Below, in pieces: positions 8,001 through 20,000 of a stretch of 31,446 nt of DNA. Below the pieces are notes generated by a model that was not told the origin of the DNA, made no database searches, and saw only the letters and a program-made list of their open reading frames with translations. Both the position numbers and the translations under genes were made by a program. Within the stretch, counting starts at the first letter, position 1. Each line of letters opens with the position of its first letter. The DNA is from Sergeia podlipaevii (lineage: Eukaryota; Euglenozoa; Kinetoplastea; Trypanosomatida; Trypanosomatidae): assembly GCA_030849805.1 (NCBI GenBank), contig JASANZ010001996.1, forward strand, positions 1-31,446, read 5' to 3'.

Positions 8001-11000
8001 CTGCAAAGACACGGCGGATGACGCTATTGCCGCTGCCACTCGCAGCGCTGCCGAAGTACCCGCCAGTGACAAGAAGGCATCTGGAGAGTTGGCTGCGCGC
8101 AAACTCGTTCATTGCAGCGTGCAGTTTCACGGCGGTTTGACTGTTCCACACAGAAAGAGCCAGCTGCCCTGCTTGGTGGGGCTGCCAGCGACCTGACTCA
8201 AAGAGCTGCCGCAGGTTCCCCCAACTTGTAGCAGCCAGCATGACCGCCGTGGAGGCACCGTCACTGAGACGACATGGGAGAAGGCCGCAGAATTCTGCAT
8301 TTACGGCGAGCGCGCGTGAGGCGCTGGCGAACCCGGCCGCGGTGGCTTCTTCCGTGGCTAGCGCCTCTGTCGGCTTTTCGGAAGAAAGAACAGAGTTCGC
8401 CGCCATGCGCTGTAGCCATTCCACTGCCGCCAGCGTCCATGCATCCGCCGCGTCTATCCCTGGTGGAGCCCCAAACTTGGCATTGCCCGTCACCTCGCGC
8501 ATCTCCTTCGCCATCTGTAATGCACCTGTTAAGTCGCCGGACTGCGCAAGTGCGGCGGCTTCGTAGAGAGTGAACACGCGAGTGCCGAAGGGATCCGCGC
8601 AGTGGTCGCACAGCGCGCGTGCTTGTTGTGTGACACGCTGAAGACCCGCGTGGTTTCGCAGACGGAAGTAGCTCTGTGCGAGACACGCCAGCACACGGCA
8701 CCAATGGCTGTGATCGATGGAGAGAAGAAAGGATGGCGTGTTCGGGGTTGCCGCAGCACGGAAGCCTTTTCCGACGAGGCTAAACATACGGTTAAAGCGA
8801 GCGTCAGGGTCCTCAGTTGTGGCGGCGGTTGTCATGTTGCCGCCTAGCACGCTCAGAGAAGGCATCTCACTGTGCACCGCCGTTGCCATACCAGGCAGGT
8901 GGTCGGCGGACATGACGAGGACATCGTCGCCGCCTGAAGTGTGCCGGTTGTACTCCTCCAACTGCTCTTCCAGCACTGTAATAGACTGTCTGGCACAGCC
9001 TCGCCCTGCTAACACAAGTGCCTTGATAAGCGTCGCGTGATGCCGCAGCCGAGCGGCCTCCTGCACGTGCTGACGTAACTCGAGCAACATGCTACCCGAC
9101 GAAGAGTCCAGCTCCGGGTTCTGATCAGTGATGCGCATCCCTGCGTTAGCACTGGCACCGCTTGCATTGACCTTCGCTCCACCCGCAGTGGTCGCGGCCA
9201 AGGAGGAGGTGCTCGACTTTGTCTGCCGTTGATGCCTTCCAGTAGGATGTGCACCTAGGGTGCTCACAGACGCGTCTCGCAGGCTCTTCGTTAGGAATGG
9301 CTCCACAATGCTCTCAGCCGCCTTGAGGGCAGCCGTGCACGCAGTGCGGGTCGCCTTTGTGCCAGCACCACCACCCACGAGACTGAAGCCGCCCTGCGGC
9401 GTCGTATTAGAGATCCGCCGGACGCGAGAGCCACCAGCCGCGTTGGTGTTGCTACCGCTGCCAGGACGTACCTTGACCTCTATGGTATGGAGTTGGGGCC
9501 ACACATATGCAGCCTCACGTCCGCCAAGGGTGGCAAGTACGTCAGCGACAGCCAAGATGATGCGTTGGGCAAGAAGAGAGCCATACGCCTCGCAAACAGC
9601 CTCCGCAAGGAACTGTGCCGGGGAGGTGCTTGGCGCCGCGTTACCATCGGAAAACAGATCTACGGTAAGGCTGGGAAAGCACTGCGCGATGAGAGTGTGA
9701 ACAGCGGAGACATTCATTGAACCTGTCGGTAACTCACGGTTGCTGTACAGCCTGCTTGCCGCCAGTCCTGCTTGTACCGCCGTCGCTGCCGCTGCTGCTG
9801 TTGTGGAGGCGGATGCGTCCTCGTCCATCGGTGAATTTGGTCTTCCACCGCTCCCTGTACCGGCAGAGGAGCCTTGTTGCTGCTGCTGCTGTGGCTGCTG
9901 CTGTCTCATGGCACCACCACCCACCCCATTGTTCCCAGCATTTCCACCTTTCTTCCCGCTTGCGTCGGCGACACCACCCGCACCGCTTGCTTGCGTGCCT
10001 GCCGTGCCCTTCGCCCTCACCAGCGCCGCACACCCCCCAACTGGAAGCATGCAGAGCGCCTGGACTGGGAGTGCACTGCCCTGACAGACCGCACGCAATA
10101 TCTGCATCGCCGCCGCGAAGTTCCCGCATCGAGCGGCGGCCTTGGCGCGTATCAGGCGTGCCTCGACGGTCATATGTTGGTGCTGTAAGAAGCGGGCGGC
10201 AATGAACTCCGCGAAGGAGGACATCAACGCCGCGTACACGTTGGTATTGCTGCTAGTGTTCTCTAGCAGTGAGTGCGCCACGAAGAGAGTATGGTGGGCG
10301 ATGTCTGGCATGTGTGTGCGCAGGGCGTGATCTTGCGGGTACGGCATCACGCTGTCAAGATCAGTGATGGTGAAGTCGGTGAAGTCGTAGAGCCGCTGAG
10401 GGAAGTGGATGGACATGCCCACGGTAAGGAACTTTTGCACCAACACGGCGGCGAGCATACACGCGTTGGCTGCCTTGCCCTGCTCTTCTCGATAGATGAA
10501 CATGGCCAAGGAACTGAGCGTGGCAAGAGCGTACAGAACACGAGGTAGCCCAATGGCATGCACGGAAAACTTCGACGTGTCAGGGAGAAGGGCAGAATGC
10601 CACTCCTGCAAACTGTGTGGGAGCTCAAGAAGCGCGTCGAGGGCCTCCACCCAGGATCGTTCTGCGTCCGATTTTGCGCGGTGCAGGAGCAGTATGCGAC
10701 CCATCTCATAGAAGCACTCACCCAGTTTGCCAAAGTCACGGTTTTCAGTAAGCCGAGACGCGGCGCGTTGGTAGTCCGCGAGAACGGCCTTGACTGCCTG
10801 CTTGCCGCCACCGCCGCCACCCAGCGTGGTCGCAAAGCCGACCGACATGGCACCACCTGTAGTCGCGTTCATGATGGCAGACATGGCTGCCAGACCGCCT
10901 TCGTCGTTGCAGCCGTTGATCGGCTTCGGGATCAACAAGGAAGGCAGCAACGTGCGTGCGAGTCTCTGACCCGAGCGTACGTATGCGTCAGTGTACATGT

Positions 11001-14000
11001 ACCGCTTCCACTTGCGTCGTGCGGTGAGAAGAAGAGCAGCTCCACGTGGTACCTCCTTGCTCGCAGCGGTGTACAACGCCACCAGCCTTTCGTCAGAGCA
11101 TCCACCAACCTCTTTCGGGCGTGCGGCCATCCCGATCGCGGCGCGCATGGCAATAGCCGAAGGGAGCAGTAGCGTTGCAAAACGACTTTGCGTGAGAGCG
11201 TTCATGCACAAGCACAGCTGCGCCACCTGCTCCCGATGTGTGAACTGCAGACAGCGTGTGAGATAAAGCAGCGACTCTACAGCTAGCTCTTCCGGCATGT
11301 CGTCACCGAGGCGCATGCTCTGATACACATCATTGCCGTCTTCATGCGAGAACGCACTCGTCGCTCCCTTGACACCCCCCAGCGTTCCAGCAAGCGTGAA
11401 GTACGCGAGTGTAATCTCACCTTCGTCTTCTCCCTTAGACGCTGCTGCTGCTGCTGTTGCTTGACGTGCGGTTAAGGCACTAAACACTGTTCCTTGATCA
11501 TCATCCGTCATGAACGTTTGCCCACCACCACCGCTACCACTCCCATGGCTGAGAGCCGGCGCGGCCTGCCACTTGCGTGCCCACTGCTCCTTCTGCCCAT
11601 TGCCCAACAGCAACGAGCCGCCGCACCCCTCTAGCTCCTCCGCCTCTGCTACTGCTTTGACTGCCTCTGCTCTTGTCCTCAGGTGCAGAATAGCCGCCGC
11701 TGCTTCTGGCTGCTCTTCCATCCAGGTACACATGGCATTGTACAGCTCAGTGCGCCACACGTGATGTACAACGCGGCGGGTGATGGCTTCATCCTTGGCA
11801 CACTGCTCTAAGAAATGTACAAGTTGCCGCTGCTGTCTGGCGTGTTCGCGTTGCCCCAGCAGCGTGTGTCGCGCCTCCTCAAACTGTCCTGCAGGGGAGA
11901 AAACGGAGTACAGCGACGGCACGTACCCCTGGAAGGCAACTTGGGCACCGAGTCCGACAAATAAACCTGTCTTGATCGCACTCGGCTGTAGCACCTCCAC
12001 ATCGCGACGATGGTCGCAGTAGCCGTAGCGTACAGTCGCCATCGCGGCGAGTAGTTCCAGCGCTAACTTGAGCACGTGTGGAGCCAGCTCTCTGAGAGCA
12101 TCGAGAGTTTCAGGGGAAATGTACTGCGTGACGTCAACGGGTGCGGCGCTGACGGTGTCGAAGGAGTCACGGGGAGAGGCAAACATAATCTCAGTATTGG
12201 CGATACTGCCATCCGGCGAAATGCCCCCTGTTGAACCTGCTGCCGTCACCCCATCGGCACTATCACGGTCACCGCCGCCGCCATTGATTGCGCGCGTGGC
12301 CAGAAACTGCTCTGTGCCAGCGAGGAGGCTCTGATCGGGAATGTCGGCGGAGACAAAATTCCTCAGGTCATCCACGGCCATCTGAACCGCACGCATCGCG
12401 TGAGAGGCAAGAAAGCACTGATTGAATAGCTCAGCAGCGCGTGTGCACTCCACCACCACTTGCGTGTAGACATTTTTTTGAAGTGGCTGCTGTTGTACTG
12501 GCTGTGCAACGTTGTTCTTCTTGTTCCGTCCTGAGAGCCCTTGGCTTGAGATGCCACCAGCGCGCTGTTGCTGCTGCTGCTGCTGTTGCTGTTGCTGTTG
12601 CTGATAGAAAGATGAACTTGCAGTCCCCATTGCACCTCGAGCCGCGCCGCCTACCAAGGACGCCCACTTGGGCTGCTCTTCTGCCTTGAGCTGCTGCTTC
12701 TGTCTTTCCATCACCCACTCCATGCGCGTGATAGCCGCCAAGTACTCCCTCAACTGCGCTTGAAAGACGCCGTTGAACTGGAAGAAGCGGTGGCGCAGGA
12801 AGCGGCCAACACGACGGCGGCGCACCCACGCGGTAGCACGAGTCAGCTGACGCAGCATTTGCTCTTCTGCCTCTGTCCATGTTCTCTGCACCTCGAGAAA
12901 GCGAGTATCTAGCTCCTGCTCTCTTTCCGCAAGCTCAGCCGCTGCAGCCGCTGCTGCCGCTGCCGCCATTGCTGCCTTGTTGCCCTTGCGGTGGCCAGGG
13001 CCATTCTTCCCAGCGCCGCCTGCTGCTGCCGCTGGTGGCGAAGCCTTCTTCAGGATCGACTTATCCTTGCGTCTACCCTTGCCTCCGCCATCACGGACTC
13101 CCTTGCCATCTGAGACTCCAGACCTCCCAGAAGCGGGTTCGTCGTCTTCTACACCAGCCATCGTCTGACGTTTGCGGCCGTTGGCAATCATGTACCCCTT
13201 CTCCACCAACCATTCTCGCAGGCGCCGCACTATTTCAAAGGCAACATTACGTAGACCATCGTGGACCTCCCTGATGCTTGCCAGCGCTAGTGCTGCAAGC
13301 TTCTTCGCACTGGTGAGGTCCTGGCGGCGCAACAGGTACTCTACGAGGCGCACGCTCACCTTTGCGTAAAGCGGCTCTGTGGTGTAGCGCTGGAGAACGT
13401 CAATGGCGTGCTGATGCTGCTGTTGAGTTTCGCTGCTGCTGCTGCTGCTGTTGAGATTGCTGATCACCGCGGCGACGTCGAGGAGGATCGGAGGAAGCCC
13501 GGCAACGGGCTGGTCACCTAGGATATTGTCCACTACATGGCGCATGACTTCCTCATCAAAGACAAGCGGCGCGCCACTATTGCCGTTGAACATCATGGTT
13601 GTTGCTGCTGCTGTGGTTGCGTTGTTGTTGCTGTTGACGCCGCCAGAGAAGGCGGTGAACTTATCCAGAGAACGACTGCGTATGCCGCCGGTGGTTGGCC
13701 TGCTGCCACTCGTCCCTACCTTATCCAGCCGCAGCCCTGCTGGTTGCTTGGGCAGCTGCGAAGGATACAGCAGAGCCGTATATGCGCCTGGCACAGCGAA
13801 GAGAAGCTCCTCGAGCAGATCCAAGTACTCTACCGGCATGGTATCGTAAATGAAAACGGTATCAGGATCAGGAGCGTACTTGGAGCCAGGAAAAACAAAA
13901 AGAATGGGGGAGTCTTTTAGCTCATTCACCCCATCCCCACCACTTGCTCCTGCTGCTGCTGCTGTGTTGCCCCCTGAAACCGCTGCCACGTCGTCTTCTC

Positions 14001-17000
14001 CTCCTTCGCCCACTTGATGCCGAGGCCTTCCTGTAAGGGAGCACATCACGTGCCTTGCGTTGCGACTAGCCGAGAGCACTGTGGCGACGTAGCGCTTCTG
14101 GCGGATATTGGGATGCGTGTAGACGCAGTTCCATACATGCGTAAAGGCACGAAATAGCAAATGATAGAGTGCGGGAAGCCTTTTGACTTGATCCAGTACC
14201 ATCTCCGGCACACTTGGGGTCTCTCGCAGTACCGCGAGGACCTCCTTGAGAGAACGCAGCATGCGCACAGCCAGTAGCTGTACCGAGGGATCACACCAAG
14301 CCACGCTGCTACTGCTGCTGTCAAGACTCAGCAGAACGTACACCACTGCAACAAGTGGCTTCAAGACGTATGGGCAAAACTGCCGGCAACTGCTGCTACT
14401 TAGACAGGGAAGGAGGGAGCTGTAGAGCTGACTCGCGCAGCGCAAGGTCAAGGCTGGTGGGAGGGCGGTGCCAGAGGCAGCGGCAGCACCGGCGGTCGCG
14501 GTGGATTCACCACTACCCCCTCTGCTTCTTTGCTGAGAGACACGAAGTGCGAAGAGAGAGCGATAAGCACAGCGCAACCCTGTGAGTTGCTGCTCTCGCG
14601 TATAGCGTGTCTGTGTCCCGCTGCCATTAATTGAGGGGTCACTCCCAAGTGCGGCCGCCAGCTCTGCAGCGGATACCTCCATCAACGCCCTGCACAGCGT
14701 CACAAGGGCTATGTCGGAGCTGTCCTGAAGAACGGTCGTGTTGGGCTGCAGCATGAAGGAGTCAATGAGATTTGCAATAGAAGAGTTGCTGCTGTTGTTG
14801 TTGCTACCATCCACCTTCTTGCCTTTTTGATTGCTGATCGATTCATCACCTCCGATTGTCCCTTCTTCACTCGCCTCGGTTGCTGCCTGAACATAGTGTT
14901 CATAGAGCACCTCTCGGGCCGCGCTGGCATGCTCGCGGGCTCCAAGCTCGCTGCACACCGCAGCCGCGTAGCCCCACACCATCATTGGGGAGTACAGTGA
15001 GAGACTACTACTGCTACTGGTAACGTTGGTGATGCCCTCATGCGGTTCCATGGCCCCCACTCGTGCAGCGGCAGTAGGCGAGGCCGTTGCACTGCTGTTG
15101 CCCGTTACTGCTACTAACGCTGCTGGATTTCTAGGCGTTGTAATAGCATTCGAGCGTGAGGAAGGTGAAGAGACGATCTGGGCCCTCTTTCTACCCTGCT
15201 GCTGCTGTTGTTGTTGTTGCTGCAGCTGCTGATGTCTATGCAATGCCTCCATCGCAGCCTCCAGTTTGGCTTGGCGCGCCTTTTTCGTGGATTGCAAAGG
15301 CGCGATGCTGAGCAGTATCAGGGCACGCAGGAGCAGGTCAGCGAGCGCCCCATTCAGCAAGCGCTTTTCTTCTTCCTCAGCTGTCTGTGGCATGTCTGGG
15401 TCCTCGGTAAGAAGCGTTGTGAGCACGCGAGTCTCCTTCGCTGTCGTCACGCCGTACACCTTCTCGTTGAGCTGACGCGCAAAGAGGGCCTGGATGTCAT
15501 CGTGACGCTGCTTATACACACCAGCCTGTGCCCGCAGAAGAGCAACGTACCAGCGGATTTGAATCGCAACGTGGGTGAGGTCGGTGCGGAAGTCACTGAG
15601 GCGAGTAGCGAGCTGATTCTGTTGCATCCGCTGCTGTTGCTGGTTCTGAGGACTGGTGTTGGCGCCGCCGCTGCTGTTCTCTTGCGCGCGACCCCTCTTC
15701 TGGGCGTCACGAAGGGCATCCTGGCGTTGCGCGAGCATGGCAAGAGAGGTAGACACAAAGGCGAGGGTCAGGCGGCCGCGGTCAAGCAGTTTGCGCAGCA
15801 GCATCTCCTTGGGGGACTTCGTCAGGCGTCCCTGAGCATACACTTCCGCCCTTTGCTTGGTAGTGAGGTGTGCTGCGTTGACGGACATGGCGGCTTGCGC
15901 GCCTGCGCCGTCGACTCCCCCCGTGATGTTTGTCGTCGTCGGTGCGCTCGTCTTCGTTTCCCCTCCATCTTTGTGCTCATCTCCGCTGAGAGCTGACTGA
16001 GCGCGGTATTCGTGCAGTTCCGTAAGCACTGCAGAGGCAAGAGAGCGCGCGAGATGGCCAATCGCAAGTCCGTCGGTCAGGCTGTTGGGAAGCAGTGCGT
16101 CTACGGTGTCGACCACCACGCGGAAGTACACCATCTCCTCCTCATCATCGACATCGTCTTCTGTCTTTGCATCAAGGGCTGACGTAGTGGTGGTAGTTGG
16201 TGCTCCAGCTGCGTTGAGGTTTCTGTTATTCTGCAGCTGTGTAGTGGGCGACGAAGGAGACTTTTGTGAGTCTGCGTTATCAATGTCTCCTCCTTTGTTG
16301 TCTTCGTCAGTCGTGTTGCTAGCTGTGGTGTGGTACGTCGGGGTACCGTCAGGATGGACAAAGCGCACGCCGTTCAGCCCCAGCATACGCCGCACCGCAC
16401 GCTCAGCGCGTCTGCGTTCAATGGCGGCGCTTGCCTGAGCCAGTACGTACTCCCCAATCTCTTGTGTGATGCCTTCAAAGAGTCCAGCGGCAGCGTATGT
16501 GTGGCCAGTTGTCGTGCACAGCATCGGTGAGGCGGCGGCTGATTGTGTAGAAGATGCGCTGGAAAAGGCCGTGCATACAGAGAGGGCACGCAGAGCCGCC
16601 GCGGGGGCAAGAAGCGGGCTAACTAGCGGATACACACTGTGTAGGTGTAGGGCAGCAGCTGCAGTCGCAGTCGTGCCGGTCTCCTCTGCCCCATCCTTGC
16701 TACTGCTGTGCTTGTACTGTTGATGGTAAGAGGCGGTTGTGGTGCCTGGCTTCGCATGTTCTACTCCTTCTGTCATATCTGTGCGTACATGCGCCTGCGC
16801 GTGGGCGAGCCGTTCCACCAGCAGTACCAGCCAGGAGTGTTCTGGGGCCCCATCGATAGTGGTGGTGAGCCCCAGAGTAGAGGACGCGTGATCCGGCTCT
16901 GCGTTGCTCTGCTGCTGCAAGTGCGTTCTCTGCTTCACTTGCCACTCTGCAAAGCCCCGCACAACCACCTCCTCCGCTGTGAAGGTACACGCCTTGAAGG

Positions 17001-20000
17001 AGGTAACGATTGCACTGTACTTAAGCTTCTGAAGCACATCCACTGCGGCCATAGCGGCGTCCAGCAGGCGTCCGAACTGTGCTCGAGCGGAGCTAGGACC
17101 ACGAGTGCTGACACTGGCTGTTGACGCTGCACCAGCTGCGTCTGTTGCCTCCTTGGGATGCGTGGATGGAGCAAGGGAAAGCGTATTGCTGGCACCTATC
17201 GTGCCGAAGCCAAGCGGTCGCTGTTTAGCGGCAGAAAGGAGGTGCTTGATCACTGCCCCTGTGCGCAGCACCAGCGCCGCGTGCTGTGATGAGTATACAG
17301 CGCGGTAGGCCGCCACGAGACGTAACACCTCTGTCTCCAGCTGGTTCTCATAGGCAAGCACCACGGGAGCACTCGCGCCACCTGAGATGGTGTAGAGGTT
17401 ATTCGCGGTCGTCGTATTGAAGTTGCTACGAGCAAAAGTGTTCATGGCGTTCTGCGGGAGTTGCGGGGAGAAGCCGCCGCCACCGCCAGCTGGAGCTTGC
17501 ACTCCGGCAGCGGGACGCGAGGACGCGTTCGTGTGCAGTGTGGCGGCGTAAATTCGCGGGAAAAGCCTCTCCATAGTGAGAGAAGTCAGGAATGTAACAT
17601 CGTCCAGAATCGACTCTGTGCGCTTCTTCTCTGCCGCTGCCGCGAGTGCCTTGGAGCCTCCAGCACCACTGTGAGACTGTGGTTGCTGTTGCTGATGCTG
17701 CACAGCTGTGACGCCCTTCGCCTTGCCAGTAGCACTTACTTCCGCTGTCATCACCATTGTGAGATGCTTTTCACCATCCTCTACTCCAGTCCCAAAAGAT
17801 ATCACTTTAGGTCCTCCTTTTCTGCCCTTGCCAGAGTCGCCTACACCTCCCTCCACCTCTGCTCGATCCGCATCTGTTAGTGGCTTCACAGGGAAGGGGA
17901 ACAGCCAGGACATGTTCAGAGGAGAGGCGACAACGTCGCTGCGGCTACGCGGGTCAACACAGTAGCTCGTACTCGCACACTCCAGAAGGATCTCCAGCGC
18001 CTCAAGCGCGCAGAGACGAAGAGCCTGGAAGGTCATGGGGTTCAAGGCATCGCGGGATGTGGTGTCTCGCTGACCCTGCGTGGTAGAGCTGGCACCTGCT
18101 TTTTTCTTCTGCTCTGGGGAAGTTGCGTGAGGTCCTGGAGAGCTGAGCCCACCCGACTTGGTGCCGCCACCGCCACCCGCCCCCACACTATTACTATTCT
18201 GCAAGGAGGAGGGTGATGGCACCGCAGCAACGTTGCTGCTGCTGCTGCTGCTCTCAGGGATGGCCTGTAAGAGCCCCACGATGAAAGGCACGGAGAAGGC
18301 GTGAAACTGCGAGCACAAAGCCTGCTTCTTGAGCCGCTCCTCCTCCTGCTTTCGCTGATGCGCTGCCTCTACTGCCGCCGCGTGCTCATCCGCTGCTGCT
18401 GCTGCCGCGGCGTCCTTATCCGCGTTCTTCTTTCTTGAGCCCGCTACTCCACTACCACCACTCTTGCTGTGCTCTTCCTTGTTCTGGCCGCGTTTGCTGC
18501 CACTGGTAGTGGTGGCTGCAGCGCCGGTGGCGGTACCCTTCGGACCCATGCTTGAAGCCCCTGCGGTGGCTGTCATGGCGGTGCTCTGCCGCAGTGCAAT
18601 CTCTAAACGACTCCAGATGGTGTCGATCAGGTCCCGCCCATCCTTGGGGATATCGATCGAGGCGGAAGCGCTGTCAGCTGCTGTCCCTGAAGCAGCACCG
18701 CCAGCATTACCACCAACTGAGGTGCCATTGTTGTTGGCGTTGCCGCCTGCAATAGCGGGAGCAGCAGCAGCAGCAGCAGTACCGCCGTCATCGGTTCCTT
18801 GACCGTCTGCTCCGCTCATCTTTCTACCGTGTGCGCGACCTCCCAACGAAGAGATCTGCGCTCGGGAGACCGCGTGACACCAGCTGTACTTCACCATCAT
18901 AAGTGAGACTTGCTGAGAGCAGTACAGCAGTGTGTCCTGCCACTCTCGGCTTGGCGGTACGGGATCAGCAAGTTCTAACTCGTAGAGCTCTCGCACCTTG
19001 AAGTCGGCACGCTGAGCGATTTGATACGCATCGGGGTACATGTCCAGCTGCTGGAAACACTGAGCCAAGAAATCGTAGAAGTGCAGACGAAGAGGAAGAT
19101 ACTTCACGGTGGCTAACTTCAGAAAGATCTGAGGCTGTGTCCACATGGCAGCGTTGCCGCCGCTATTGATATTAATACTGCTGCTGCTGCTGCTGCTTGC
19201 TAGCCCCTTGCTCGTGCCTTCACAAATTTCCAAACAACTGCGTACGAGACGAATACATGTGTGAAGCAGACCATTAAGGATGGACGAAGCACCAGCAGCA
19301 GTACTGGTTGCTGTTGTGGTTGCTTCCGCTCCGTGGGTGGAATGCCGACTCGCCACGCTCTGAGCCCGTTTGAGAAGAAACTGTGCCATTTCATATACAT
19401 AAACGGTGCCCGAGTAGACCACAAAGTAGGCCGCATCGGACACTCTATAAGCACATCTCCTCGCTGCTCCTGCATCCAGTGCAAGGGCGGCGTGCGTATC
19501 CCCATCGTGCCCCACCACTGCCTCGCGCACTGCAAGGAGCTCCGTGACCGACACACCAGCGACGGCGGCAATGCGAGGCCGCATCGGGTCCTCATAGCTA
19601 TGGATGACGTTCTTCACATTTCCAGCAGCAGCAGCCGCCGCCGCCAAAGGACCGAGAGTTCCGCCGGCTTTGAATAAGGGGAGAGATATGATCTCAAGGA
19701 GCAGCTGTAAGACAGCCTCCATCTTGCTTGTTGCCTTGGCAAGGCAGGCGGCGTAGTTGTCCAGAAAGCGATCCTGATCTAGAATTCGGTAGAAGCTGCT
19801 GACGCACTCAAGAAGCTCATGATTGCACAGACGTACATAGGCGCGCAGGGCAAGTGGCAACTCCTCCTCCGGCACATGACCGGGGCTAATACTGTTGCCA
19901 GTGTCGGCAACGGCTTTACGGAGGAAGCTCGCACTAGCTAGAGGGCTGACCTGCTCTCCTGGGAGCCCGTCAGAGCTGCCCGCCGCCGCCGCCGCGGCCT

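Noticed and set aside
15208..15996. 262-codon plus-strand frame opposite the CFAP54-like gene
   Set aside because: It is an antisense shadow of a GC-rich coding region that begins in the translated CTG repeat; no domain is seen.
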